NCBI GenBank assembly: GCA_964531335.1
Contig: CAZHEV010000001.1
Span: 13,893 to 77,892, forward strand
Reading direction: 5' to 3'
DNA: 64,000 nucleotides
DNA from: CAZHEV01 sp964531335 [NCBI: uncultured bacterium]
GTDB taxonomy: Bacteria; Eisenbacteria; RBG-16-71-46; CAZHEV01
Shown: positions 42,562 through 51,546 of the stretch, one piece after another
How the letters are laid out: the number at the start of each line of letters is the position of its first letter
Position numbering within the stretch: position 1 is the first letter of the stretch
The notes under the pieces: model-generated
Database searches by the model: none
The model's input: the letters and a program-made list of their open reading frames with translations, nothing else
What the model was told of the DNA's origin: nothing
Made by a program: the position numbers and the translations under genes

Positions 42562-44361
42562 ATGAGTGCCGGAGAAGTAAAGAACCCCGCCGGGGGCGAG
42601 AGCCGATCGCCGGGTAGCCTCCCCGGGGGATGGGCGGCCGTGAAGAGGCTCGCCTTCAGGCGCGCCGCGCGGGGGCCGGCGCTCGCGGCGATATTGTGCT
42701 GGGCGGCGCCTGTGCCTGCTTCGTGCTCCGCGACCGACCTCATGGAGTGGCGGGGCGTCGAATCCTTCGACATCGAGAGACTCGAGCGTGCCGCCGCGGA
42801 GGTGGGAGCCGGCGATTCCGGGGCCTTGGACATCGACTGTCTGGGAACCGTTATCGTGGAAGCTTATCGTGCAGAAGGGTTCCTGGACGCCTCGGTGCGG
42901 CTTTCGCCCCTCGAAGACGGCGAGCCCGGCGTACTGCTCGTTGAGGTCATAGAGGGGCCGCGCTATGTAATGGGCGATATCTCGTTCGAGGGCGCGTCGC
43001 GCTTGAGCGCCGGCGAGCTCATCGAGGCTTGTCCGGGGCTCAGCCCGGGTGCGCCGTTCAGCCGCGACAACCTGAGCCGCTCCTTGGAAGATCTGTTGAG
43101 AGTCTATTGCGCCGAGGGCTACGCGCAGTGCCGCGTCTCCCCGAAGTCTTTCCGCCCCGGGCCGGGCCCGGTGATGGACCTCACGGTGCGAGTGGCGGAG
43201 GGGCCCAGGCGCGTGGTGGAAGGGGTCTCCGTGACTGGAGGGAGCACAAGGAGTGAGACTGCGGCGAAACTCGCCGGTCTGAAAGCCGGCTCGCCTTTCG
43301 ATCCCTATGGCCTGCCGGAAGTGAAAGCCCGCCTGTCTTCGAGCGGGTTCTTCTCAGAGGTCGGAGACCCGGTGGCCGTTCCGGGGACCGCCGACTCTCT
43401 GGTGATGATCGAGGTTGCGGTGAAGGAACCGCCTTCCAGCTCGATAAGCGGACTTCTGGGCTACTCGGGCAGGGAAGGTGGAGCGGTTGGGTTCGCGGAC
43501 TTGAACCTCGGCAATATTATGGGAACGGGGCGGGCCGGATCGTTCAGGTGGGAGAGCTCGGGCCGAGGCTTGAGCTCGTATAGAGCCGGGTACAGGGAGC
43601 CATGGCTGGGCGGCCTTCCGGTTGCCTTGGAGCTCGGCGTCGATCACGTCACTCAGGATACCACATACAGCACAACCTCCCTGTCCGCCGATCTGCGCGT
43701 TCAGGCCGGGCGCGGTTTCTCGTTCGCGCTCGGCATGGGAAGGGAGAGGACCTCCGTCGCCGGGCCGATCGAGGGTCTGGCCGGCAAGCGCACGAGGACC
43801 GCTCTTCGCGCAGGCGCGCAACTGGATCTCAGGGACAGGGCCTTGGACGCCCGCTCAGGAGCCCTCTTGAGCGCGGAAGGCAGCTGGGGCGCGCGTCATG
43901 ACGTGCCCGCGGGGGCCGGCGAAGCCCGGACTTGGAACCTCACCAGGCTCGGTCTGCGAGCCGAGGTCCACAGACCTATCCACGGTCGCCACGGCCTTTT
44001 CTTCGGCGCCGGGTGGAGCAAGATCTTCACTGATCAGGCGTCCGTGCCGAACGACCAGCTCCTGAGATTCGGTGGGGCGGCGTCCCTCAGGGGTTACAGG
44101 GAGGACCAGTTCCACGCGCGCGAGACCGCGCTACTGCAAGTCGAGCACAGGATCTCTTTGGGCGGCGGTTCCAGGATCTTTTTCTTCACCGACCTGGGCG
44201 CGCTCGGCGGGGACCTCCCCGCCGGCGGGCTTCTGCTGGGATACGGTCTCGGGCTTCGGGCTCCGGCCGCGGGCGGGCTGATGGGCCTTGACTTCGCGCT
44301 GGGAGAAGGCGATTCCTGGGGCGAGGGCAAGGTGCACGTGAGAATGACCCGCGCCTTCTAG
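42562..44361 (+). CDS. POTRA/Omp85-family outer-membrane protein (BamA/TamA-like)
   Basis: A 599-residue outer-membrane assembly-type protein. A signal-peptide-like segment lies near residues 38-55 (LAAILCWAAPVPASCSA). Three POTRA-type modules follow (about 60-270; e.g. LSAGELIEACPGLSPGAPFSRDNL). The C-terminal barrel contains the Omp85 loop motif ASLRGYRED and ends in Phe. The family inserts or secretes proteins across the outer membrane. The length resembles TamA more than BamA. The ATG directly follows the previous stop; an in-frame GTG at 42640 would give a shorter N-region with a more standard signal peptide. As the last gene of the cluster it could help to assemble the large protein encoded before it. 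Confidence 0.8.
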   Translation: MSAGEVKNPAGGESRSPGSLPGGWAAVKRLAFRRAARGPALAAILCWAAPVPASCSATDLMEWRGVESFDIERLERAAAEVGAGDSGALDIDCLGTVIVEAYRAEGFLDASVRLSPLEDGEPGVLLVEVIEGPRYVMGDISFEGASRLSAGELIEACPGLSPGAPFSRDNLSRSLEDLLRVYCAEGYAQCRVSPKSFRPGPGPVMDLTVRVAEGPRRVVEGVSVTGGSTRSETAAKLAGLKAGSPFDPYGLPEVKARLSSSGFFSEVGDPVAVPGTADSLVMIEVAVKEPPSSSISGLLGYSGREGGAVGFADLNLGNIMGTGRAGSFRWESSGRGLSSYRAGYREPWLGGLPVALELGVDHVTQDTTYSTTSLSADLRVQAGRGFSFALGMGRERTSVAGPIEGLAGKRTRTALRAGAQLDLRDRALDARSGALLSAEGSWGARHDVPAGAGEARTWNLTRLGLRAEVHRPIHGRHGLFFGAGWSKIFTDQASVPNDQLLRFGGAASLRGYREDQFHARETALLQVEHRISLGGGSRIFFFTDLGALGGDLPAGGLLLGYGLGLRAPAAGGLMGLDFALGEGDSWGEGKVHVRMTRAF

Positions 44362-44377
44362 GCCTTCCGGGGCCGCG

Positions 44378-44406
44378 TTGACAGTCCGAACCGCGTGTCG
44401 TACCAT
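44378..44406 (+). promoter_or_regulatory. Sigma-70 promoter for the helicase-hut run
   Basis: TTGACA, 17 bases, TACCAT, about 55 bases before the helicase ATG. Confidence 0.62.
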
Positions 44407-44465
44407 CCGCTTGTATGTGTCTCTAACCCGCAGAACAGTCTCCATTGCAAAGGCGAAGCGCGAGT

Positions 44466-46508
44466 ATGCAGACAATCTGGAACCAGAGCGCGAACCTAGC
44501 TCGAGCAATTCCCGGATACGAGCGCAGACCACAGCAAGAGCATTTCGCGTCGATTGTTCAAGAAACCTTGGAAGCCGGTGGGGTGACGTTAATTGAAGCT
44601 CCGACCGGAGTGGGAAAATCTCTCGCCTACCTGGTGCCCGCGGCGAGGTGGGCGATCGAGTCCGGCGCACGTGTGGTCATCTCCACGAACACCAAGAACC
44701 TCCAGGATCAACTTCTCTTGCACGACATACCGATAGTCTCCGAGCTGATCGGCTCCGGCATAAAGGCGACAGTCCTGAAGGGCCGTTCCAACTACGTCTG
44801 CATGAGACGGTGGCGGCTGTTGCAGAGTGGCCAGATAGAGCTTCCGCTGAACGGCGATCGGGAAGAGACCGCGTCCGCGGTCGGAGCCTGGATCGGCTCG
44901 ACGTCGACCGGCGACCTGGGCGAGTTCGATCTCTACGGAGACCCTGGAGCGAGGCGGCTCATAGAGCTTGTCAGGGTCGAGGAGGGCACCTGCGACCCCG
45001 GCCGATGCAGCGTCGAAGAAGAGTGCTTCGTGCGCAGACTGAGGAGGCGCGCGTGGAAATCGCACCTTGTATGCGTGAACCATGCGTTGCTGGCGGGCCA
45101 GTTGCTGGGCCGCTGGGATGTTCTCCCCCCTTTCGACGTGATGGTGATTGACGAATGTCACAACGTGCCGAGAGTGGCCAGGGACCAGTTAGGCGTCCGA
45201 GTGGGCTCGGCCGCCTTCAACAAGGCGCTGTCCGGTCTGATTGGCAAGATCGCTTCCCTGGGGCCGCTCAAAGGCAAAGCCCGGTCCGCCGCCGAGGGGC
45301 GAAGGGGCGTCGCCGCCGCCGCCCGGGAGGCCGGCGGGAGAGCCGAGGAGCTCTTCGACGGCGTGCGCGGCGCGGTCGCGCGCAGCGGAGGAAGAGGCGC
45401 CGTGCGCTACAGGGGGTCCGGGGAGCTTGGCGATATGGTGATGGAGCTGGGGGCGCCGGTACTGTCCGCGTGCATCGGGCTGGCGGAGTCGCTGAGAGGC
45501 GTTCTTCCGGCTGCCTCAGGCGCTCCGGAGGTTTTGGAGGAGATCGAATCCGAGCTGGCTTCCTGGACTCGGACCTGTGACGACCTGGAGAAGCTTCTCA
45601 ATCCCGCCGACGCAGAGGGCGCTTTCTGGCTCGATCGCTCTCCGGCTCTCAGGTGGGCGCCCGTGGACGTGGCCGGGCACATAGGTCCGGCCGTGGACGC
45701 CGCCTGCGAAGCAGTCGTGCTCACTTCGGCGACCATTACAGTAGGAAAGAGCTTCGACTACTTCAGGTCCACCATGGGGCTCACCTCGGAGCATTCATCG
45801 GAGCCTCGATGCGTTAGTGTGGAGTCCACCTTCGACCTGGAGAGCTCCGTCCTGTTTCTCGTGCCCGGCGATGGACCTGATCCGAGGGAGAGCGGCTTCG
45901 GCGACTACGTGGCGGAGGCGGTGCGCCGCATACTGGAGTGCACCGGCAAGAAGACGCTGGCGCTCTTCACTTCGCACTCCATGCTGCGGGAGGTGCGGGC
46001 CGCGCTCGACGGCGGAGTGGGGGGTGCCGCGGTTCTCGCGCAGGGGGTCGACGGCGGGCGCACCGAGCTGACGCGGGCCTTCAAGAGCGGCTCGCGGGGG
46101 GCGCTGCTCGGGACGGCCAGTTTCTGGGAAGGGGTCGATTTCCCCGGCGAGGAGGCCGAGGTACTGCTCATAGCAAGGCTCCCCTTTCCCGCGCCTTCCG
46201 AGCCCGTCGTGGAGGCGCGCTGCGAATCGCTCGAGTCGGAGGGAATCGATCCGTTCTGGAGTTACTTGCTGCCCGAGGCGGTAGTGAGGCTCAGGCAGGG
46301 TTTCGGGAGACTGATCAGAAGCCGTGCCGATAGAGGGGTGGTCGTGATTCTCGATCCTCGTGTAGTGCGGGCTTCATACGCAAGGGCTTTCTTGGGATCA
46401 CTGCCGGTTCAGCCCAGGATCATGGACGGGGTGGAGAGCGCCGCGTCCGCCGCGGCCGATTGGTTTTCGGAGGTAAGGGATAATGCAAGAGAAGATAAGA
46501 GCGCCTAG
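44466..46508 (+). CDS. dinG: DinG/XPD-family ATP-dependent DNA helicase
   Basis: A 680-residue superfamily 2 helicase. Motif [10 protein letters not shown] lies at about 45-53, the DEAH-type box is DECH (IDECHN, about 229), and the C-terminal [13 protein letters not shown] and QGFGRLIRS are motifs V-VI of the Rad3/DinG group. Four cysteines between motifs I and II ([24 protein letters not shown]) fit the Fe-S cluster of XPD/DinG, which reads damaged or structured DNA. It lacks the exonuclease domain of Firmicutes DinG. I chose the ATG; a TTG 21 bases upstream is possible. Its last 26 bases overlap hutU, which reads in another frame. It has its own promoter, so the hut genes may ride on its transcript. 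Confidence 0.88.
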   Translation: MQTIWNQSANLARAIPGYERRPQQEHFASIVQETLEAGGVTLIEAPTGVGKSLAYLVPAARWAIESGARVVISTNTKNLQDQLLLHDIPIVSELIGSGIKATVLKGRSNYVCMRRWRLLQSGQIELPLNGDREETASAVGAWIGSTSTGDLGEFDLYGDPGARRLIELVRVEEGTCDPGRCSVEEECFVRRLRRRAWKSHLVCVNHALLAGQLLGRWDVLPPFDVMVIDECHNVPRVARDQLGVRVGSAAFNKALSGLIGKIASLGPLKGKARSAAEGRRGVAAAAREAGGRAEELFDGVRGAVARSGGRGAVRYRGSGELGDMVMELGAPVLSACIGLAESLRGVLPAASGAPEVLEEIESELASWTRTCDDLEKLLNPADAEGAFWLDRSPALRWAPVDVAGHIGPAVDAACEAVVLTSATITVGKSFDYFRSTMGLTSEHSSEPRCVSVESTFDLESSVLFLVPGDGPDPRESGFGDYVAEAVRRILECTGKKTLALFTSHSMLREVRAALDGGVGGAAVLAQGVDGGRTELTRAFKSGSRGALLGTASFWEGVDFPGEEAEVLLIARLPFPAPSEPVVEARCESLESEGIDPFWSYLLPEAVVRLRQGFGRLIRSRADRGVVVILDPRVVRASYARAFLGSLPVQPRIMDGVESAASAAADWFSEVRDNAREDKSA

Positions 46509-48132
46509 AGGACCCGAGATCTCCTGCAAGGGCTGGCAGCAGGAGGCGGCGATGCGCATGTTGATGAACAACCTGGACGAGGAGGTCGGCGAGAACCCTT
46601 CGGAGCTCGTGGTGTACGGAGGCTCGGGGAAGGCGGCCAGGAACTGGGACTGCTACAGGGCGATAGTGGCCTCGTTGAAGGAGCTGGGTGACGATGAGAC
46701 CCTGCTCGTCCAGTCGGGCAAGCCGGTGGGCGTGTTCTCCACGACCGAGATGGCCCCGCGGGTGCTCATATCCAACTCCATGCTGGTGCCCGCATGGGCT
46801 ACCTGGGAGCACTTCTGGGAGCTGGAGGGAAAAGGGCTGATGATGTTCGGTCAGATGACCGCGGGAAGCTGGATATACATTGGCACCCAGGGAATACTTC
46901 AAGGCACGTACGAGACCTTCGCCGAGGCCGCCCGCAAGCACTTCGGCGGGAGCCTGAGCGGCAGGGTGGTCCTCTCCGCGGGCCTGGGGGGGATGGGGGG
47001 GGCACAGCCGCTGGCGGTTACGATGAACGGGGGCGTATGCATCGTGGTGGAGGTGGACAGGGACAGGGTGGAGAAACGTCTCAAGACGGCTTACTGCGAG
47101 ATGGTGACCGAGGATCTCGACGAAGCGTTGAGGCTGGCCGATGAAGCGCGCCGGCGAGGCGAGCCCAGATCGATCGCGCTCGTAGGAAACGCCTCGGACG
47201 TGCATCCGGAGCTCTTGAAACGCGGTTTCGTTCCGGACGTGGTCACGGACCAGACCTCGGCGCACGACCCCCTCAACGGCTATGTGCCCGGCGGGATGAC
47301 CCTGGAAGACGCGCTCGAGCTGAGGCGGAAGGAGCCCAAGGCGTACGTGAGCAAGGCGGTCGGGTCAATAGTCAGACACGTCGAGGCCATGATCGGTTTT
47401 CAGGACTCGGGCGCCGTGGTTTTCGACTACGGCAACAACATCAGGGGCCAGGCGAAAGAGGGGGGCCTGGACGACGCGTTCGCCTTTCCCGGTTTCGTCC
47501 CTGAATACATGCGTCCGTTATTCTGCAGCGGAAAGGGCCCGTTCAGATGGGTCGCCTTGTCCGGAAACCCGGAGGACATCAGGAAGACCGACAAGGCGGC
47601 CATGGAGCTGTTCCCGGAGGACACGGCGCTGCGCAGATGGCTCACCATGGCGGAGGAGAAGGTGAAATACCAGGGCCTTCCTTCGAGGATATGCTGGCTT
47701 GGATACGGGGAGCGGGCTCTGTTCGGGCGGCGTATAAACCGCATGGTCGCATCGGGCGACCTCGAAGGGCCTATTGTGATAGGCAGGGATCATTTGGACA
47801 GTGGGTCGGTGGCTTCGCCCTACAGGGAGACCGAGGCAATGCGGGACGGGAGCGACGCGGTGGCCGACTGGCCGATACTGAACGCTCTCCTCAACGCGGT
47901 CTCCGGGGCGTCATGGGTGTCCGTACATCACGGCGGGGGCGTGGGGATGGGAAATTCCATCCACGCGGGGATGGTGGTGGTCGCGGACGGCTCGGATGCG
48001 GCCGACGGGCGGTTGAAGAGGGTGCTTACGAACGATCCGGGTATAGGTGTCGCGCGCCACGCGGACGCGGGATATCCGGAGGCGATTTCATTCGCGCGCG
48101 ACAAGGGCGTGAAGATCCCGATGTCCGAGTAG
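46483..48132 (+). CDS. hutU: Urocanate hydratase
   Basis: A 549-residue NAD+-dependent enzyme that converts urocanate to 4-imidazolone-5-propionate, the second step of histidine breakdown. The family signatures are intact: [64 protein letters not shown] and [11 protein letters not shown]. Length is normal. The ATG follows GGAGGTAAGGG and lies 26 bases inside the end of the helicase gene. The next gene is hutI. hutH (histidine ammonia-lyase) is not in the window; it may lie elsewhere or be absent. Confidence 0.96.
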   Translation: MQEKIRAPRGPEISCKGWQQEAAMRMLMNNLDEEVGENPSELVVYGGSGKAARNWDCYRAIVASLKELGDDETLLVQSGKPVGVFSTTEMAPRVLISNSMLVPAWATWEHFWELEGKGLMMFGQMTAGSWIYIGTQGILQGTYETFAEAARKHFGGSLSGRVVLSAGLGGMGGAQPLAVTMNGGVCIVVEVDRDRVEKRLKTAYCEMVTEDLDEALRLADEARRRGEPRSIALVGNASDVHPELLKRGFVPDVVTDQTSAHDPLNGYVPGGMTLEDALELRRKEPKAYVSKAVGSIVRHVEAMIGFQDSGAVVFDYGNNIRGQAKEGGLDDAFAFPGFVPEYMRPLFCSGKGPFRWVALSGNPEDIRKTDKAAMELFPEDTALRRWLTMAEEKVKYQGLPSRICWLGYGERALFGRRINRMVASGDLEGPIVIGRDHLDSGSVASPYRETEAMRDGSDAVADWPILNALLNAVSGASWVSVHHGGGVGMGNSIHAGMVVVADGSDAADGRLKRVLTNDPGIGVARHADAGYPEAISFARDKGVKIPMSE

Positions 48133-48150
48133 CGGGCGGCGATCGCGGGG

Positions 48151-49410
48151 ATGGAGGACAAAGTGAGATCGGTGGACTTAGCCGTGCTTAACGCGTCGCA
48201 GCTCGTCACCATGGACGGCGATGGCGGAGGCGAGGAGCGCCTCGGCATTGTAACCGGCGGAGGGTTGCTGGCCTTCGGCGGCGAGATAGTCGAGGTCGGG
48301 CCGTCGTCAAAGCTGGCGCCTCATGTTCCCGAGGGCTGCGAGGTTTTCGACGCCTCGGGTTGCGTAGTCACTCCGGGGCTGATAGACGCGCATACCCACG
48401 TTGTCTTCGCGGGAAGCCGCGAGCTTGAGTTCGAGAGCCGCCTGAAGGGGCTGAGCTATAGTGAAATAGCGCGCGCGGGAGGGGGTATCCGATCGAGCGT
48501 GAGGGCTCTCAGGTCGGCGCGGTCCGATGATCTCAGGCTCGCGGGACGCAGGCGGCTGAGCAAGATGTTGTCTTACGGCGTCACCACCGCCGAGGTGAAA
48601 AGCGGCTACGGGCTGTCGTTCGAGGATGAGATAAGGACGCTGGAGATAATAAATGAACTGGCCGTCGAGGGCCCCGTCGAGATAGTGCCCACCTTCCTGG
48701 GCGCCCACGAGGTGCCGGACGAGTACCGATCCGACCGCGGCGCCTACCTCGATCTCGTCGTTGAAAAGATGATCCCCGCGGTGGCCTCGAGGTCCCTGGC
48801 GGAATTCTGCGATGTGTTCTGCGAGGAGGGCGTCTTCGACGTCGAGGAGTCCAGGCGCGTTCTGGAGGCGGGGTCCCGGGCGGGCATGGCCCCGAAGGTG
48901 CACGCGGATGAGCTCAGCCCGCTCGGGGGCGCCGAGCTGTCGGCGGAGGTGGGCGCCGCTTCGGCGGATCACTTGACAAAGCCATCGGATCGGGGGCTCG
49001 AGGCGATGATGGACGCCGGCGTGGTGCCCGTGTTGTTGCCCGGGACCAGCTTCTTCCTGCGCTCCGAGTACGCCCCCGCGCGGAGAATGCTCGACATGGG
49101 GCTGCCCGTGGCGCTCGCCACGGACATGAACCCGGGAAGCTGCACTACGGATTCCCTTCCGCTCATAATGACGATAGCCTGCCTCAACATGGGGATGCTG
49201 CCGTTTGAGGCGTTGGCGGCGGTCACCGTGAACGCCGCGGCCGCTATCAGGAGGCAGGACCGAATGGGAAGGCTGAAACCCGGTTATCAGGCCGACCTGA
49301 CCATCTTCGAGGCGGAGCGCTATCAATATATAATTTACCACTTCGGATCGTCCGACGTGAGGACGGTCTTCAAGAAGGGAAAGATGATATACGATGTCCG
49401 GAGACTCTGA
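48151..49410 (+). CDS. hutI: Imidazolonepropionase
   Basis: A 419-residue amidohydrolase that opens the imidazolone ring in the third step of histidine breakdown. The metal motif GLIDAHTHVVFAG (His-x-His, about 80), FLGAHEVPDEYR, PKVHADELSPLGG and ATDMNPGSC (the later Asp ligand) are all present. The usual arrangement DGGGLLAFGGEIVEVG precedes it. Its start ATG lies 18 bases after hutU. ftcD follows after 36 bases, so the three form one transcript converting urocanate to glutamate and formimino-folate products. Confidence 0.94.
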   Translation: MEDKVRSVDLAVLNASQLVTMDGDGGGEERLGIVTGGGLLAFGGEIVEVGPSSKLAPHVPEGCEVFDASGCVVTPGLIDAHTHVVFAGSRELEFESRLKGLSYSEIARAGGGIRSSVRALRSARSDDLRLAGRRRLSKMLSYGVTTAEVKSGYGLSFEDEIRTLEIINELAVEGPVEIVPTFLGAHEVPDEYRSDRGAYLDLVVEKMIPAVASRSLAEFCDVFCEEGVFDVEESRRVLEAGSRAGMAPKVHADELSPLGGAELSAEVGAASADHLTKPSDRGLEAMMDAGVVPVLLPGTSFFLRSEYAPARRMLDMGLPVALATDMNPGSCTTDSLPLIMTIACLNMGMLPFEALAAVTVNAAAAIRRQDRMGRLKPGYQADLTIFEAERYQYIIYHFGSSDVRTVFKKGKMIYDVRRL

Positions 49411-49446
49411 ACGCACCTGCGCGTCGAATGCGGATAGGAGGAGAAC

Positions 49447-50985
49447 ATGCCGAGAGTAGTCGAGTGCGTGCCGAACTTCAGCGAGGGCAGAAGAAAAGAA
49501 GTGGTTGACGCTATAGTCGAGTCAATGACCGCGATCGAGGGCGTGAAGCTGCTGGACCGCGAGATGGACGCCGACCATAACCGGTGCGTAATCACGATCG
49601 CCGGAGAGCCGGATCAGGTGGAGGAGGCGGCTTTCAGGGGAGCCGCGAAGGCGGCCGAGCTCATAGATCTCAGGCAGCACAAGGGAGAGCACCCGCGCAT
49701 GGGCGCGGTCGACGTGATCCCTTTCGTGCCCATAAGCGACTTCTACCTCAACGACTGCGTGGCGATGGCCCAGAGAGTCGGGGAGAGGATAGGGAAGGAG
49801 CTGGAGATCCCGGTGTTCCTGTACGAGGCCGCCGCCGGCAGGCCGGAGAGAGAGAACCTGGCTGACGTTCGCAGAGGGCAGTTCGAGGGGCTCTCCAAGG
49901 CTATCGGCAGGGACGAGGACAGGGCTCCGGATTTCGGCCCGAAAAAGATCCACCCGAGCGCAGGTGCTGTGGCGGTCGGGGCCAGGATGCCTCTTGTCGC
50001 GTTCAACGTGAACCTGGGCACATCGGACATAAGGATAGCGAGAAGGATAGCGGACACGGTGCGCGATCGAAGCGGTGGCTTTCGCTTCGCGAAGGCTTTG
50101 GGCTTCGCGCTGCAGGACAGAGGTATCGTGCAGGTGTCGATGAACCTCGTAAACACGCTGCGGACTCCGATACACCGCGTTTTCAATACGATAAAGGCGG
50201 AGGCCGACAGGTGGGGGGTCCCCATAGTGGGCAGCGAGATAGTGGGCCTTGTTCCGCAGACGCCTATGCTGGACGCGGCGGAGCACTACCTCCGGCTGGA
50301 GTCCTTCAGCAAGGAGCAGGTGCTGGAGACCAGGCTGGGAGCGACTCCGCCGGGCGCCAAGGCGAGCGTCAACGATTTCTTGGAGGAGGTGGCCTCGAGA
50401 AAGCCGGCCCCCGGCGGCGGAAGCGTTTCCGCCCTTGCCGGCGCCCTCAGCTGCGCCCTTGGAGTGATGGTGGTGAACCTCACCATCGGCAAGCTCAAGT
50501 TCAAGAACGTGAAGGACAGGCTGAGCGACCTCAAGCACGGGCTGGAGCCGATGCGCGCGGAGTTGGCAGAGCTGGTGACCCGCGACGCCGAGGCGTTCGA
50601 CGAGGTCATGAGGACCAGCCAGCTACCCATGGGGACCGACCAGGAGAAGAAGCACAGGGCCGAGGCCATGGAGAAGGCGGCGCTGGAGGCCGCGACGGTG
50701 CCCATGGAGGTCGCGCGCAGGGCGGTCAAGTCAATGGAGGCGGCCATGGAGATCGCTGAGAAAGGGAACCCCAACTCTCTCAGCGACGCCGGTGTGGCGG
50801 GCCTCATCGGGTACACCGCTGTCAAGGGGGCCGTTTACAACGTGTACATAAACCTCCCGTCGCTTCCCGAAGGCGCTGAGAGAGACAAGATGAAATCCGA
50901 GGCGGATGATCTCTCCGGCTCCGCGGAGGAGCTGCTGGCCCGTATCAAAAGCAAGGTGGAGGGGGATTTGATCAGGGAGGTGTGA
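49447..50985 (+). CDS. ftcD: Bifunctional glutamate formimidoyltransferase / formimidoyl-THF cyclodeaminase
   Basis: A 512-residue fusion. Residues 1 to about 300 form the formimidoyltransferase (VECVPNFSEGR, EMDADHNRCVIT, KGEHPRMGAVDVIPF, AFNVNLGTSD). Residues about 315-505 form the cyclodeaminase (FLEEVASRKPAPGGGSVSAL, GNPNSLSDAGVAGL). Together they move the formimino group from formiminoglutamate to tetrahydrofolate and release ammonia, giving methenyl-THF. The same fusion is known in animals and some bacteria. The ATG follows GGAGGAG (49436-49443 region). It closes the hut run and feeds one-carbon units into folate. Confidence 0.95.
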   Translation: MPRVVECVPNFSEGRRKEVVDAIVESMTAIEGVKLLDREMDADHNRCVITIAGEPDQVEEAAFRGAAKAAELIDLRQHKGEHPRMGAVDVIPFVPISDFYLNDCVAMAQRVGERIGKELEIPVFLYEAAAGRPERENLADVRRGQFEGLSKAIGRDEDRAPDFGPKKIHPSAGAVAVGARMPLVAFNVNLGTSDIRIARRIADTVRDRSGGFRFAKALGFALQDRGIVQVSMNLVNTLRTPIHRVFNTIKAEADRWGVPIVGSEIVGLVPQTPMLDAAEHYLRLESFSKEQVLETRLGATPPGAKASVNDFLEEVASRKPAPGGGSVSALAGALSCALGVMVVNLTIGKLKFKNVKDRLSDLKHGLEPMRAELAELVTRDAEAFDEVMRTSQLPMGTDQEKKHRAEAMEKAALEAATVPMEVARRAVKSMEAAMEIAEKGNPNSLSDAGVAGLIGYTAVKGAVYNVYINLPSLPEGAERDKMKSEADDLSGSAEELLARIKSKVEGDLIREV

Positions 50986-51546
50986 TTGACTGATCGAGAC
51001 GGTCGTGCTTCAAACGGCAGGAGGGCGGCCGGGGTTGGGGCGTTGGCGGCCCTCGCGGTTGCGGCCGGCTACAGCCTGGCCGGCGTCCCCAACGTGGAGC
51101 TGATGACGCTGATCGTCTTCACCTCCGGGTGGCTCACTGGGGCCGGGGGAGGAGCGGCGACCGGCGCGGTCGCGATGACCGTATTCACGATGGCGAATCC
51201 GTACGGCGCGGCGGTGCCCCTGCCGGCGGTCGCTCAGATATCCTGCATGGCCCTGGCGGGAGGATCCGGGGGGCTGTGGGCGCGCTCGGAGCGGGGTAGG
51301 CGCCTCTCGCCGGATCCGATATCCATGGCCCTGATGGGGGCCGGGGTAACGCTCATCTACGATCTGGCAACCAACGCCGCCATTGGAATATCGTTCTCTC
51401 AACTTGTTCCCACCCTGGCTGCCGGAGTCCCTTTCGCCCTTGTCCACATACTCGCCAACGCTCTTATTTTCGCGCTTGCAGGCCCTTATCTCATAAGGGG
51501 GTTGGCCTTGGCCGGTCTCCGGTCGATCGAGAGGGCGCCGTCGTGA
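50986..51546 (+). CDS. ECF-transporter S component-like membrane protein
   Basis: A 186-residue protein with about five to six membrane helices. The block VPNVELMTLIVFTSGWLTG and TGAVAMTVFTMANPYG is typical of a group of S components found beside outer-membrane receptors. It would bind a substrate, possibly a vitamin or corrinoid, in the inner membrane and use the EcfA-EcfT module, such as the one at 169-2720. The start is TTG directly after the ftcD stop, with GGGAGG upstream. It overlaps the next gene by GTGA, which encodes a TonB-receptor-like barrel. The substrate is unknown. Confidence 0.75.
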   Translation: MTDRDGRASNGRRAAGVGALAALAVAAGYSLAGVPNVELMTLIVFTSGWLTGAGGGAATGAVAMTVFTMANPYGAAVPLPAVAQISCMALAGGSGGLWARSERGRRLSPDPISMALMGAGVTLIYDLATNAAIGISFSQLVPTLAAGVPFALVHILANALIFALAGPYLIRGLALAGLRSIERAPS

